NCBI RefSeq assembly: GCF_017833525.1 | Contig: NZ_JAFICD010000002.1 | Location: 806,001 to 870,000 of the forward strand | Length of the DNA: 64,000 nt | Direction of reading: 5' to 3' | Source of the DNA: Duganella sp. 1411 | GTDB lineage: Bacteria; Pseudomonadota; Gammaproteobacteria; Burkholderiales; Burkholderiaceae_D | The notes under the pieces: generated by a model | What the model was told of the DNA's origin: nothing | Seen by the model: the letters and a program-made list of their open reading frames with translations, nothing else | Databases searched by the model: none | Made by a program: the position numbers and the translations under genes | In this document: positions 19,227-28,664 of the stretch, one piece after another | How positions within the stretch are numbered: the stretch's first letter is position 1 | Layout: every line of letters begins with the position of its first letter

Positions 19227-19250
19227 CACAAGAAAATCTTTGCTAAAGTA

Positions 19251-19290
19251 AAAAGCGAACGTCTGCTGTTGGTCGGTTACTGACGTTCGC
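19251..19290 (-). terminator. Rho-independent terminator of the SUFU gene
   Basis: On the minus strand GCGAACGTC pairs with GACGTTCGC across an 18 nt loop and is followed by TTTTTACTTT. It lies 43 bp after the SUFU stop and before the Imm26-like start, so the two immunity genes are transcribed separately. Confidence 0.8.
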
Positions 19291-19332
19291 AAAAGGGCAG
19301 CATACCAACGTCCGAGCGCCCGCCTCGATTGA

Positions 19333-20421
19333 TCACCCGATCTTCTCAACCACGTCGCCATTCGCATCGCGAATCAGGGTCGGCTGAACGTTCCAGGTCA
19401 GCGACGGCAAACCGGTCAGACGATACCGCCCTTCCCGTGGCCGCACGGCTTGGGCGAACTCGCGTGCGCCATCCGCGTCCATCGTCACCGTCATCGTGTT
19501 GTCGTCGATCTGCCAGGCGCATTGCGGCCCCGGCTCAAAGCTCAGGCGCCAGTCCGGGCCGGCGAGCAGGAAAGGCCGGTCGAAAGGTAGTCGCAAAGCG
19601 AGCAGCGCGCCTAGCTCTTGAACCTGGCGGGCGCCCACCGTAATCTCGGCCACTGGGGACCGCAGCAGCCGACTGCGTTGCTGCACCGCCAGCACGTCGG
19701 TAAACAGGAAGCCGCTCGATGAACCATCCCGCTCCGTGCCGGCTTTGACCTGCGACGCGACGTCCTCGGTATCGAGCAGTGAGGACCGATGCAGGTCCGT
19801 GATCCACAATGGCATGTGGGGCAGCAGCACTTCCAGCAGCTGCGCCGTTTTCCATTGCTTCGCGGCGCGTTCTTCCTCGACCGTCAAGCCGACTACCTGG
19901 ATGAACGCGAACCTTCCATTCGGCGAGTCGACCGGCGGCAGCTCGGGGTCGGCGACGAAACCCATCGAGCACAGTTTCGTTCCGGTATCCAGCGCGATCG
20001 GGCCGTTCGCGGTCATCCAGTCGCCGGGGTTGAAGACATTGCCCGTCTTGAAGACATAACGGGCAAGGTTCTGCAGCAAGGCAAGCACCCATTTGGGGGC
20101 CGTCATTTCCTCATCCGTCGCCTTGAGCCTGAACGTCAGTTCGAAACCGTAGCCGCTGGTCTCCGGGTCGTCCGATTCCTTCTCATACAGCTCGGTGAAG
20201 CCATACGTCACGTAATGCCAGTGCGGGACAGGCAGGTCGCGGCGGTAGACGCTGATGCCGTCCAGCGGGTCCGATCCGCCCAGGCGATGGCTGACCAGGG
20301 TACCGAAGTGTTCAGGCTTCTGGTTGTCGTATAGCGGGGCAAGGCTAGCGTCGATGGCGTCCCAGCCGTGGGTGACGACTTCGTCGTCCGTGTCGTCCTT
20401 GTTGTCCTGTTCGCGGTTCAA
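19333..20421 (-). CDS. Suppressor-of-fused (SUFU) domain protein, putative immunity
   Basis: 362 residues. Residues about 15-235 match the SUFU fold, with the signature VPHWHYVTYGFTELYEKESD near 68 and GYGFELTFRL near 90. Bacterial SUFU proteins are known immunity proteins in polymorphic toxin systems. The remaining C-terminal about 130 residues form a second, beta-rich region ending in RDANGDVVEKIG. Beside it is an Imm26-like gene but no toxin, so it appears to be an orphan immunity gene. No signal peptide, so it acts in the cytoplasm. Confidence 0.85.
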   Translation of the reverse strand: MNREQDNKDDTDDEVVTHGWDAIDASLAPLYDNQKPEHFGTLVSHRLGGSDPLDGISVYRRDLPVPHWHYVTYGFTELYEKESDDPETSGYGFELTFRLKATDEEMTAPKWVLALLQNLARYVFKTGNVFNPGDWMTANGPIALDTGTKLCSMGFVADPELPPVDSPNGRFAFIQVVGLTVEEERAAKQWKTAQLLEVLLPHMPLWITDLHRSSLLDTEDVASQVKAGTERDGSSSGFLFTDVLAVQQRSRLLRSPVAEITVGARQVQELGALLALRLPFDRPFLLAGPDWRLSFEPGPQCAWQIDDNTMTVTMDADGAREFAQAVRPREGRYRLTGLPSLTWNVQPTLIRDANGDVVEKIG

Positions 20422-20577
20422 ATGTGTCTCCGGGTGTGGGAGGGATTCATCTCTCAGTCGATGGTGATCTTATATGCAGCTTTCGGGGACGGATACAAAT
20501 CGGTCGGTAGCTAGCCTTTGAACTCTAACGCATCAGACAGTACACGCCAGGTCAAGTCTCAGCAAGTGCACTCAATG

Positions 20578-21111
20578 CTACTTCTCGGCAGGCCGCGCGA
20601 TCGGCGCCCGCAATACAAGCACGCTCCCCGGTCCACGCTGCCTTTTCGCGTTGACTGCGTAGACCTCCATTTTCATCACCAGTGGTTTGTTCGTCACGTA
20701 GGGGGACTCGAACAGCAAGAAATCGAAGCGCATCGAATCGCCTTCCCGCACGCCTGTGACGGGCATGTTTTCCACTGCAAGCCCGCTGTCCTTGGTCAGC
20801 ATCTTGAACCGGAAGCCGATCTGGTCAAGTTTTGCCTTGGCCGCCCGAGGCCAGTGGATACGCACGCTGACTTTGCCCGAGCGGCAGGCGTCGAGCCGCT
20901 CACGGTAATCGGTCGGGATATAGGGCAAGCGGTCCAGACGCTCGACCTTCAACGCCGGCGCGGGCAGCGCGGAACTCACTTTGGCTTTGTCCCAGTTGAA
21001 GGTCTTGGGCGCGGCTGGTTCGAATTCCCTGTTGCTCGTGATTAAAAAGCAAGCGGAGGCCGGCGACGCGAAGGCCGCCAGCAGAGCCAAGACGCTTGTT
21101 AAGCGGCGCAT
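20578..21111 (-). CDS. Secreted hypothetical protein
   Basis: 177 residues with a signal peptide (LTSVLALLAAFASPASA) and a Cys just after it (ACF). It could be a lipoprotein only if the lipobox were accepted, but SACF has Ser at -2 and Ala at -1, a weak match. The mature part is beta-rich (RMRFDFLLFESPYVTNKPLV region) and resembles no family I know. It ends 15 bp before nothing conserved and begins 15 bp after the thioesterase stop, so it is probably in the thioesterase transcript. Confidence 0.6.
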   Translation of the reverse strand: MRRLTSVLALLAAFASPASACFLITSNREFEPAAPKTFNWDKAKVSSALPAPALKVERLDRLPYIPTDYRERLDACRSGKVSVRIHWPRAAKAKLDQIGFRFKMLTKDSGLAVENMPVTGVREGDSMRFDFLLFESPYVTNKPLVMKMEVYAVNAKRQRGPGSVLVLRAPIARPAEK

Positions 21112-21126
21112 CGGGCGCTTCCGCTG

Positions 21127-21609
21127 TCAGCCCTTGCGCGCGCCATCGTGCACCATCTGGCGCGACTGCTTGCGCAGCAGCGCCTGCTGCCAGCGCTGCT
21201 TTTGCTCGTCGGACTCCGGCACCAGCGCCGGCACTTCGACCGGCTTGCGGCCGGCGTCGACCGCCACCATCGTGAAATAGCAGCTGTTGGCGTGGCGCAC
21301 CAGGCGCTGCTGGATGTTCTCGGTCACCACGCGGATGCCCACTTCCATCGACGTGCGGCCGGTGTAGTTGATCGACGCCAGGAACGTGACCAGCTCGCCC
21401 ACGTGGATCGGCTGCAGGAACATCACCTGGTCGACCGACAGGGTGACCACGTAGCTGCCCGAATAGCGGCTGGCGCAGGCGTAGGCGACGCTGTCCAGAT
21501 ACTTGAGGATGGTGCCGCCGTGCACGTTGCCGGAAAAGTTGGCCATGTCCGGCGTCATCAGCACGGTCATGCTCAGTTCGTGGGCCGACCACGTCATTGG
21601 TTTTTCCAT
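21127..21609 (-). CDS. Acyl-CoA thioesterase, hotdog fold (YciA-like)
   Basis: 160 residues. Cytoplasmic enzyme that hydrolyses acyl-CoA. Signature elements: PDMANFSGNVHGGTILKYLD at 20-39, with the catalytic Asn/His and Gly-Gly, AYACASRYSG, and FLQPIHVGELVTFLAS near 84. The C-terminal SDEQKQRWQQAL tail is usual for the YciA/BACH group. The start ATG has GGGAGCAAAC upstream. Substrate range is unknown. Confidence 0.9.
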   Translation of the reverse strand: MEKPMTWSAHELSMTVLMTPDMANFSGNVHGGTILKYLDSVAYACASRYSGSYVVTLSVDQVMFLQPIHVGELVTFLASINYTGRTSMEVGIRVVTENIQQRLVRHANSCYFTMVAVDAGRKPVEVPALVPESDEQKQRWQQALLRKQSRQMVHDGARKG

Positions 21610-21650
21610 TGTTTGCTCCCTAGTTGATTATAAAAATAGTTTGCTCTTCT

Positions 21651-21745
21651 CGTAGGGCGGATCAGCGGAGCGTAATCGGCCAATGCGTGCGTCATCGGCG
21701 GCTCATCGATGGCCGATTACGGCGTTCCGCCTAATCCGCCCTACG
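21651..21745. repeat. REP-like doublet, copy 3
   Basis: About 95 bp, GTAGGGCGGATCAGC to TAATCCGCCCTACG. Two hairpins with the same loop types as copies 2 and 4, slightly diverged. Its right arm overlaps the last codons and the stop of the hybrid kinase gene that ends at 21731. Confidence 0.9.
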
Positions 21746-24700
21746 CAACACCTGCTCGATATCGCCGAGCAGCCCCGGTCCGGCATCGAGCACCAGCGCC
21801 AGCTGGTCCCACGCGCGCGCGGACGCGCCCTCCTTCAACGCCGTCTCCGCCAGCTGCGCCAGCGCGGCCATGCGCTCCGCCCCCACCGTCCCGGCCAGGC
21901 CCTTGAGCGTGTGCAGCGGCGCCAGCGCCGCCTGCGCATCGCCGGCCGCGCGCGCCTCGCGCAGCTGCGCGGCCAGCTTGACCGACTCCACCGCGAAACT
22001 GCGCAGCGTCATCAAATAAATCGGCTGCAAGCCGCCCATGCGCTTGAGCGCGGCGACGCTGTTCAATCCCGCCTCGGGCAGCGGCATGGCGCCGCTGTCG
22101 GCGGCGACCGGCGCGACGGCATCGCCGGCGGGCGCCCGCCCCATGTCCGCCGGCGCCGGCGCGCGCCCCACATGCTTGAGGATGACGTCGATCAGTTGCG
22201 CCAGGTCGAACGGCTTGCCGACGTGGTCGACCATGCCGGCGTCCAGCGCGGCCACGCGGTCGGCGGCCATGGCGTTGGCCGTCATGGCGACGATCGGCGG
22301 CGCCCCCTCCCCCAGCAAGCGCTGGATCGCCCGCGTCGCCTCGTAGCCGTCCATCTCCGGCATCTGGATGTCCATCAGGATCAGATCCGGCAGCGGCCCG
22401 CCGCGCGAGACGGCCTCGATCGCGTACGGCCCCGAACCGACCACCTCGACGCGCGCGCCGTCATTGCTCAGCAGCTCGCTGGCCACCTGCTGGTTGGCCG
22501 GGTTGTCGTCCACCAGCAGCAGCCGCAAACCGGCCAGCCGCTGCTTCGACGGCACCGACACCAAGGTCAGCGGCGTGCGCCGTTCCATGCGCGCGTCGGC
22601 CACGGCGTCGAACAGCATCGAGGCGGTGACCGGCTTGACGACAAAGCCGTCCAGCACCGGCGACAAGTCCTCGTGCTGCTGCGCCAGCAGCTCGCGGTCG
22701 TGCGCGGTGACCATGACGATCAGCGGCATCTTGCCCGACGGCGCCAGCTTGCGGATCCGGCAGCTGGTCTCCCAGCCGTCGAGCGCCGGCATGCGCCAGT
22801 CGATGAACACGACGTCGTAGGCGCGCTGGCCGGCCACCTGCCCGGCCACGGCCGCCAGCGCCTCGTGGCCGCTGGCGGCCAGGTCGACCTGCCAGCCGAA
22901 CGAGCCGGCCATTTCGCTCAGCACCACGCGCGCGACCGGATTGTCGTCGACCACCAGGCAGCGCAGGCCGCGCATCAGCGCGTCGACCGGCGCCGCCGCC
23001 TCGGCTTGGCGCGCCGGTTGCGGCGGCGCCTCGCACTCGATGGTGAAGTCGAACACGCTGCCCTTGCCCGGCGTGCTGTCGACGCCGAGCGTGCCGCCCA
23101 TCAGCGCCACCAGCCGCTGGCTGATCGCCAGGCCCAGCCCGGTGCCGCCGTAGCGCCGCGCGGTCGACGCCTCGGCCTGCGAGAAGCCGTCGAAGATGTG
23201 CCGGCACTGCGCCTCCGAGATGCCGATGCCGGTGTCGCGGATGGCGAAGCCGATCGACAGCCGGTCGCCGTCGCGCGCCAGCAGATTGGCCGACAGCACG
23301 ACCTCGCCGCGCTCGGTGAATTTGATGGCGTTGCCCGCCAGGTTGAGCAGGATCTGCTGCAGGCGCAGGCCGTCGCCGACGATCAGGTCCGGCAGCGCCG
23401 GATCGATGCGGAACAGCACCTCGATGTTCTTGCTGCCGACGTTGGCCGACAGGATCACGGCCAGGTCGCGCCACAGTTTGTCGAGCCGGAACGGGTGCGG
23501 GTCCAGCGCCAGCTTGCCCGCCTCCACCTTGGAAAAGTCGAGGATGTCGTTGAGCAGCCCCAGCAAGGCGCTGGCGGCCGAGTGGGCCTTGGCCGTGTAA
23601 TCCTGCTGGCGCTCGCTCATCTCGGTCTGCTGCAGCAGTTGCAGCATGCCCAGCACGGCGTTCATCGGCGAGCGGATCTCGTGGCTCATGTTGGCGACGA
23701 ATTCCGATTTGGCGCGCCCGGCCTGTACCGCCTCCTCCTTGGCCCGCTGCAGCGCCAGGCGCGAGGCGCGCGATTCGGTGCGGTCGGTGCTGCTGCCGAC
23801 CCAGCTCAGCACGACGCCGTGGTCGTCCTTCTGCGGCAGCGCGTGGTTGTCGAACACGCGCCAGGCGCCGTCGCGCCGGCGCATGCGGCAGTCGCAGCGG
23901 AACTCGCTGCCGTAGGTGCTGGCGTGGCGCCACGCCGCCGTCATCGCCGCGATGTCGTCCGGGTGGATCACGCTGGCCCAGTTGTCGTCGCCCATCATCC
24001 GCTCGGGCGGGATGCCGCTGAACTCCTCCCAGTGGTGGCTGAGGAAATCGACGCGCAGCTCCGGCGTGGCGGTCCACACCATCTGCGGCAAGCCCTCGGT
24101 GAGCGAGCGCCAGCGCGATTCGGACGCCGTCAGCTGCGTCAACAAATCCTGCAGCGCCTGCTTGTTTTCCATCAGTTGCTCGACCGACTGGAACTGCTTG
24201 CGCAGGCCGAAGCGCACGCTCATCAGCAACGCCGCGGCCAGCACCAGCAGCACTGTGGCGAAGATGGCGGCGTTGCGCACCTCCTTGCGCCACGGCGCCA
24301 GGAAATCGTCGCTGGCCAGCCCCACCACCACGTACACCGGGTAGGCGCCGATGCGCGACACGCTCAAGGTGCGCTCGCGCTTGTCGCGCGGGCTGACGAC
24401 GGTGTAGGTGCCCCGGTCCAGTTCGCCGTCCATGATGCGCTGGGTGATGGCGTTGACCTTGATGGTGGTGCCGAACAGCATATCCTCGGCCTCCGGATAG
24501 CGGTGCAGCACCCGCTTGCGGTTATCCAGCAGCACGATGGCGCCGTGCTCGCCGATGTTGAGCGCGGCGAACGCGGTGGTCAGCCGGGTGCTGTTGATGA
24601 GCACGTAGGCGGTGCCGCCGAAGCCGCCGTCGGGCAGGGTCAGCGGAAAGGCCAGCGGCAGCACCCACTCGTCGCTGATGCGCGAGCGCGCCGGCAGGCC

Positions 24701-25153
24701 GATGATGAGCTCCTGTTCGGTCTTGGCGCGCTGGAAGAATTCGCGGATGCTCAAGTCCTGCGGCTTGGCCAGGTCGATCCGTTCGCCGTAGATCACGCGG
24801 CCGGCGGCGTCGGCGCCGCGCACGGCGTCGGCCTGCGGGATGCGCTCCTTGAGCGAGCGCAGGTAGGCGCTGAACTTCTGGTCGTCGAAATGGCCGGCCG
24901 CGTGCATGGCCTGGAACTCGACGCCGGCGCGGCGCATCGCCAGGTCCACCTCGAGGAAATGGGAGTTGAGGAATTTCTCCAGCGTGATGGCGAGGTTGCG
25001 CGAGGTCTCGTCGGCGGCGGCGTAGTAGCGCAGCCGGCTCTGGTTGAGCACATGGCCTATCCCCAGCAGCACGATCAACAACACGACGGCGACGGCGGCC
25101 ACCAGCACGCCATACAGCTTCCGGAACTTCCGCAGGGTATCGACTCTCATCAC
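21731..25153 (-). CDS. Hybrid sensor histidine kinase (sensor-PAS-HisKA-HATPase-REC-REC-HPt)
   Basis: 1140 residues. Order: membrane helix (13-35), a large extracytoplasmic sensor of dCache type (about 45-290), second membrane helix (about 295-315), PAS with PAC (about 350-465), HisKA with MSHEIRSPM (about 495), HATPase with GTGLGLAIS, two receivers (DVVFIDWRMPALDGWE and DLILMDIQMPEMDGYE), and an HPt domain with HTLKGLAG near 1090. A full internal phosphorelay is therefore present. The C-terminus VLRRAD and the stop are encoded by the arm of REP copy 3. No response regulator is adjacent. Ligand unknown. Confidence 0.93.
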   Translation of the reverse strand: MMRVDTLRKFRKLYGVLVAAVAVVLLIVLLGIGHVLNQSRLRYYAAADETSRNLAITLEKFLNSHFLEVDLAMRRAGVEFQAMHAAGHFDDQKFSAYLRSLKERIPQADAVRGADAAGRVIYGERIDLAKPQDLSIREFFQRAKTEQELIIGLPARSRISDEWVLPLAFPLTLPDGGFGGTAYVLINSTRLTTAFAALNIGEHGAIVLLDNRKRVLHRYPEAEDMLFGTTIKVNAITQRIMDGELDRGTYTVVSPRDKRERTLSVSRIGAYPVYVVVGLASDDFLAPWRKEVRNAAIFATVLLVLAAALLMSVRFGLRKQFQSVEQLMENKQALQDLLTQLTASESRWRSLTEGLPQMVWTATPELRVDFLSHHWEEFSGIPPERMMGDDNWASVIHPDDIAAMTAAWRHASTYGSEFRCDCRMRRRDGAWRVFDNHALPQKDDHGVVLSWVGSSTDRTESRASRLALQRAKEEAVQAGRAKSEFVANMSHEIRSPMNAVLGMLQLLQQTEMSERQQDYTAKAHSAASALLGLLNDILDFSKVEAGKLALDPHPFRLDKLWRDLAVILSANVGSKNIEVLFRIDPALPDLIVGDGLRLQQILLNLAGNAIKFTERGEVVLSANLLARDGDRLSIGFAIRDTGIGISEAQCRHIFDGFSQAEASTARRYGGTGLGLAISQRLVALMGGTLGVDSTPGKGSVFDFTIECEAPPQPARQAEAAAPVDALMRGLRCLVVDDNPVARVVLSEMAGSFGWQVDLAASGHEALAAVAGQVAGQRAYDVVFIDWRMPALDGWETSCRIRKLAPSGKMPLIVMVTAHDRELLAQQHEDLSPVLDGFVVKPVTASMLFDAVADARMERRTPLTLVSVPSKQRLAGLRLLLVDDNPANQQVASELLSNDGARVEVVGSGPYAIEAVSRGGPLPDLILMDIQMPEMDGYEATRAIQRLLGEGAPPIVAMTANAMAADRVAALDAGMVDHVGKPFDLAQLIDVILKHVGRAPAPADMGRAPAGDAVAPVAADSGAMPLPEAGLNSVAALKRMGGLQPIYLMTLRSFAVESVKLAAQLREARAAGDAQAALAPLHTLKGLAGTVGAERMAALAQLAETALKEGASARAWDQLALVLDAGPGLLGDIEQVLRRAD

Positions 25154-25205
25154 GGGGGGGCGCGCTCTCTTTACGCGGGTTGCTCGTTTGTTAGCACATT
25201 ACAAC

Positions 25206-25234
25206 AAAAAAAACGCTCCGGCGGAGCGTTTTTT
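25206..25234 (-). terminator. Rho-independent terminator
   Basis: AACGCTCC (25212-25219) pairs with GGAGCGTT (25223-25230) over a GGC loop; on the minus strand it is followed by eight T. It terminates the 126-residue gene just upstream, and A/T tracts on both sides would allow some function on the plus strand. Confidence 0.9.
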
Positions 25235-25237
25235 CGA

Positions 25238-25618
25238 TCACAAACCTTGGTTGGTGATATCGGCCAAGGAGGCGCGGCCTTTGTCGCTGATGTCGAAGCC
25301 GCCTTCGGCGCGCGGCACGATATGGGATTTTTTGCCGAGGAACATGGCCACGTCGGCATCGATCGGGCTGGCCGGATCGGCCTCGATGGCGCGCAGGCCC
25401 AGGATGCAACGGCGCAGGAACAAGACTTCCTCCCCCTTGTCGGTGAGCGAGATGCGGCCGTTCTTGGCGATGCTGAATAGTTTGATGCCGGCCAGGCGCT
25501 TGGTGTTGCGGCCGACGCAAGCGCTGACGCGCTCGCCCTTGATACCGCGTTTGACCTCGTCCAGCGCGTTGTACTCGTCCTGCGTTAATTTCTCGTTCTT
25601 CATTGCCATTTTTTCCAT
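25238..25618 (-). CDS. Small cytoplasmic protein of unknown function
   Basis: 126 residues, charged, without signal peptide or membrane helix. I do not recognise it. The sequence has two similar halves (AKNGRISLTDKGEEVLF and EGGFDISDKGRASLADI), each resembling the wing of a winged-helix domain, so a DNA-binding role is possible but unproved. The ATG at 25618 and those at 25609 and 25603 are alternatives; none has a strong ribosome site. The gene is followed within 4 bp by a strong terminator. Confidence 0.6.
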   Translation of the reverse strand: MEKMAMKNEKLTQDEYNALDEVKRGIKGERVSACVGRNTKRLAGIKLFSIAKNGRISLTDKGEEVLFLRRCILGLRAIEADPASPIDADVAMFLGKKSHIVPRAEGGFDISDKGRASLADITNQGL

Positions 25619-25732
25619 AAGAGACTGCTGCGGCCCTCATGGTACGCGCCCGGCGGGATGACGGCAAGAAAATGCGCCGCCAGCGCGTTCGCGGCGAAAC
25701 GCGCGCCCCACCTCAAAATGGCGGACGACTGC

Positions 25733-25873
25733 TTACAGCGCCCGGATCGCCAGCCACACCAGCCCGATGCTGGCAAAGGCGGCGATGCAAATCAGGGCTT
25801 GCACACGCTTCGCGCTCAACGCGACACTACGACGACGACCGAGGTAGATTTTGTTGTGTAAGGAATTGCCCAT
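25733..25873 (-). CDS. 46-residue single-pass membrane protein
   Basis: Reads MGNSLHNKIYLGRRRSVALS, then a hydrophobic stretch (ALICIAAFASIGLVWLAIRAL) to the C-terminus. It has one membrane helix with a basic RRR segment before it, so the N-terminus is probably cytoplasmic. GGAGAGCATC directly precedes the ATG, a strong and well-spaced ribosome site. Function unknown. Confidence 0.65.
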   Translation of the reverse strand: MGNSLHNKIYLGRRRSVALSAKRVQALICIAAFASIGLVWLAIRAL

Positions 25874-26071
25874 GATGCTCTCCGTGAACGAAAAACGATG
25901 ACATGACTAAATTATAGGAACAGTTTCATGACGGCAGTGTGACGTTGAACACAAACATATAAATTTGTATCCATCGAGCAACGATAGTCACCAATTCTCA
26001 CTGCCTCCAGCGCGCGCCGGTCCGCGCGGCAAACTGCTAGCATGAATGTTCAGTCACTCACGGAGTCCGCT

Positions 26072-26260
26072 ATGAATCAACCTGCCAAAACCCACCGCGA
26101 CGAACACGCCGCGGAAGCCGGCCACATGCTCGACGAGGCCGACATCGGCAGCGGCGAGCGCTCGCCCGGTCAAAAGGAAACCGACGAGGCCATCAAAAGC
26201 ATACCGCCGCTGCCGCACGACGGCGAGCCCCGCAAGCCAAAGCAGCCGCCGCGCGCTTAG
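26072..26260 (+). CDS. Small hydrophilic protein of unknown function
   Basis: 62 residues, MNQPAKTHRDEHAAEAGHML and onward, ending in KPKQPPRA. Very polar, likely disordered, with no signal. The ATG at 26072 follows GGAGTCCGCT, a good site, and is preferred over 26042. Composition resembles small stress-associated proteins but no family is assigned. It faces the similar 54-residue proline-rich gene at 26379-26543. Confidence 0.5.
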   Translation: MNQPAKTHRDEHAAEAGHMLDEADIGSGERSPGQKETDEAIKSIPPLPHDGEPRKPKQPPRA

Positions 26261-26315
26261 CACCTTTGACCGGAGCCCCAAGCGGCCCTGGCTTAACCCC
26301 GCACGCCGGCATGCA

Positions 26316-26343
26316 GGGGTCGTACCCCACCGGGTACGACCCC
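26316..26343. repeat. Perfect 12 bp inverted repeat (hairpin)
   Basis: GGGGTCGTACCC and GGGTACGACCCC are separated by CACC. It lies between two convergent small genes. There is no T-run, so it is not a classical terminator; it looks like a dispersed GGGTC-type hairpin element. Confidence 0.75.
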
Positions 26344-26378
26344 GCCCTGTCGGGTCGCCGCCCGGCGCACTGTCCCGC

Positions 26379-26543
26379 CTACGTCTTGATCGGCGGCGCC
26401 TTGGGCGTCGGCTCCTCGATCGGCGCCTGGTCCGGCAGCGGCATGTTGTCGGGCGGCGGATCTTTTTCCGGTTGCGGCGGCGGCACCTCGGGGTCGGGTG
26501 TCGAATGGGCGCGCCGCGGCACGGCGTGGTCGATGTCGGTCAT
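26379..26543 (-). CDS. 54-residue proline-rich protein
   Basis: Reads MTDIDHAVPRRAHSTPDPEV followed by PPPQPEKDPP and similar proline-rich text to the C-terminus PPIKT. No signal or membrane helix. GAGGAGGACAGAGCC precedes the ATG at 26543, about as strong a ribosome site as the window has, so it is likely to be translated. The frame stays open far upstream but that part lies over the SIMPL gene. Function unknown. Confidence 0.55.
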   Translation of the reverse strand: MTDIDHAVPRRAHSTPDPEVPPPQPEKDPPPDNMPLPDQAPIEEPTPKAPPIKT

Positions 26544-26662
26544 GGCTCTGTCCTCCTCAGTGGGTTCCACAGGTAGATCGGGCACAAGCCGGGATTCACA
26601 AGCGCCGCATTGGCGCGCTGCGTGCGGCAGCGCACGCAGGCCGTCGCAAGCCCACGCCGCTG

Positions 26663-27391
26663 TTATTTGATGCGGACGATCATGTCCACCGTCTGCGTCC
26701 AGCGCAGCACCGTCACCGACAGAAAATCCTTGTCGGCGGTCTGGCCCTGCGCGCGGCCTTCGGTGTTGTAGTAATCGCTCGGCATCAGGCCGACGGCCTT
26801 GGTCAGGTTGCGCAGCTGGCCCGACGACATGGCGGTGACCGCCCCCACCTTCTTGCCGACGCCGGCCGCCATGGCATCGGCGCGGCGCAGCGCGTCCTTG
26901 ATGGCGGCGGCGGTCAACTCCTGCTCGACCTTGAGCCGGTCGCTCTTGCCGAAGGTGGTCGACATATGATCGATGTTCGGCTTCTGCAGCAAGGCCAGCA
27001 TGATGGGACGCCATTTGGTCAGGTCGCGCACGACGATGTGCACGGCGCTGCGGATATCGTAGTCCGGCGGCGCGTTGGCGTCCGGGTTGGCGGATTTGCG
27101 CATCTCCTTGCGCATGTCCTGCACCTCGATGGCGGCCGCGCTGTCGCCCTCCGGCGGGCCGGACTGCTCGGTCAGCAGCGCGCGGATCTCTTCGACGCGG
27201 GCCTGGATCACCGCCACGGCGGCGGCCGGATCGGCGTCGAACGCGCTGACGTCGAAGTCGATCTCGCCCATGTCCGGCGCCGCCATGATGAATCCCTCGC
27301 CCCCGACGTGGATGAAGGGATAGGTCGGCAAATCGACCGCGTGGGCAAGCAGCGGCGACAACGCCAGCACCAGAACTAATTTCTTCAGCAT
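26663..27391 (-). CDS. SIMPL-domain (DUF541) periplasmic protein
   Basis: 242 residues with a signal peptide (KKLVLVLALSPLLAHA). The mature part fits the SIMPL family: HVGGEGFIMAAPDMGEIDFD near 27, two alpha/beta halves and a paired AIKDALRRADAMAAGVGKKV helix near 163. The best-known relatives (E. coli YggE, BP26) are periplasmic and linked to oxidative stress, mechanism unknown. Monocistronic by spacing. Confidence 0.85.
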   Translation of the reverse strand: MLKKLVLVLALSPLLAHAVDLPTYPFIHVGGEGFIMAAPDMGEIDFDVSAFDADPAAAVAVIQARVEEIRALLTEQSGPPEGDSAAAIEVQDMRKEMRKSANPDANAPPDYDIRSAVHIVVRDLTKWRPIMLALLQKPNIDHMSTTFGKSDRLKVEQELTAAAIKDALRRADAMAAGVGKKVGAVTAMSSGQLRNLTKAVGLMPSDYYNTEGRAQGQTADKDFLSVTVLRWTQTVDMIVRIK

Positions 27392-27460
27392 CGGCAGTCC
27401 TTAAAAAGTTATGGACTTAGTATGCTTTATTTTTTAATAATTTTCAATTTGCAACGAAAC

Positions 27461-27964
27461 TTATTTGCCTTTATTAATCTCGGTCAGCAGCACGAACACC
27501 TCGTGGCGGATGGCCGGCTCGGCCGCCTTGAATTCCTGGTTGGCTTTGACGAAGGCCGGCTTTTTCAGCTCGGCCTTTTCGGCCGGGGTCGGCGTCGGAT
27601 CGGCCGCGTACATGCGCGGCGCGCCGTTATAGGTTTCCTTGAGCAGCTTCTGGCCATAGCTGGACTGGTAGTAGCGCGTCATCTCGGCGGCCGTCTCGGC
27701 GCTGACCAGGCGCGACACCGGCGCCGACAGGCGGGTATAGACCATCTCCGGCGTCAGCTTTTCCACCTTGGCCATGGTCAGCTCGCGCTGGGCCGGGCTG
27801 GGGAATTTGCTCATGCCGGCGGTCATGCGCAGCAGCTTTTCCGCCTGCATCGACTGCAGCAGATCATGCGCGGCCTTGACTTGCGCGGCGTCGGGCGCGG
27901 CGGCGGTGGCGCCCAGGGTGGCGATGCTCAGGCCGGCGGCGGCCAGGATGGTGCGTACTTTCAT
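27461..27964 (-). CDS. DUF2059-like secreted protein
   Basis: 167 residues from the ATG at 27964, which has AAGGAG seven bases upstream. Signal peptide MKVRTILAAAGLSIATLGAT. The mature helices contain LLQSMQAEKLLRM and SAETAAEMTRYYQSSYGQKL, the pattern that marks DUF2059 (short helical repeats ending in a Y-x-S-x-x-G-x-K segment). Role unknown; probably periplasmic. Confidence 0.7.
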   Translation of the reverse strand: MKVRTILAAAGLSIATLGATAAAPDAAQVKAAHDLLQSMQAEKLLRMTAGMSKFPSPAQRELTMAKVEKLTPEMVYTRLSAPVSRLVSAETAAEMTRYYQSSYGQKLLKETYNGAPRMYAADPTPTPAEKAELKKPAFVKANQEFKAAEPAIRHEVFVLLTEINKGK

Positions 27965-28096
27965 GTCGACTCCTTGGAATACAGAATGAGTTAGTGTTGG
28001 CACGCATCATATTGCGAATTCAATAAAATTGCTCGCCTGTTTGAGTTCGTCGCTAGCAGGTAGAATGTCGGTTCCCGCAGCCAACGCCTTCACACC

Positions 28097-28654
<558 letters not shown>

Positions 28655-28664
28655 CGCCGCCGGC

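Noticed and set aside
21683-25480. 1265-codon open frame on the plus strand
   Set aside because: It mirrors the second hybrid kinase; composition is low-complexity Arg/Ala/His/Gln with no signatures, while the minus strand carries a full kinase.
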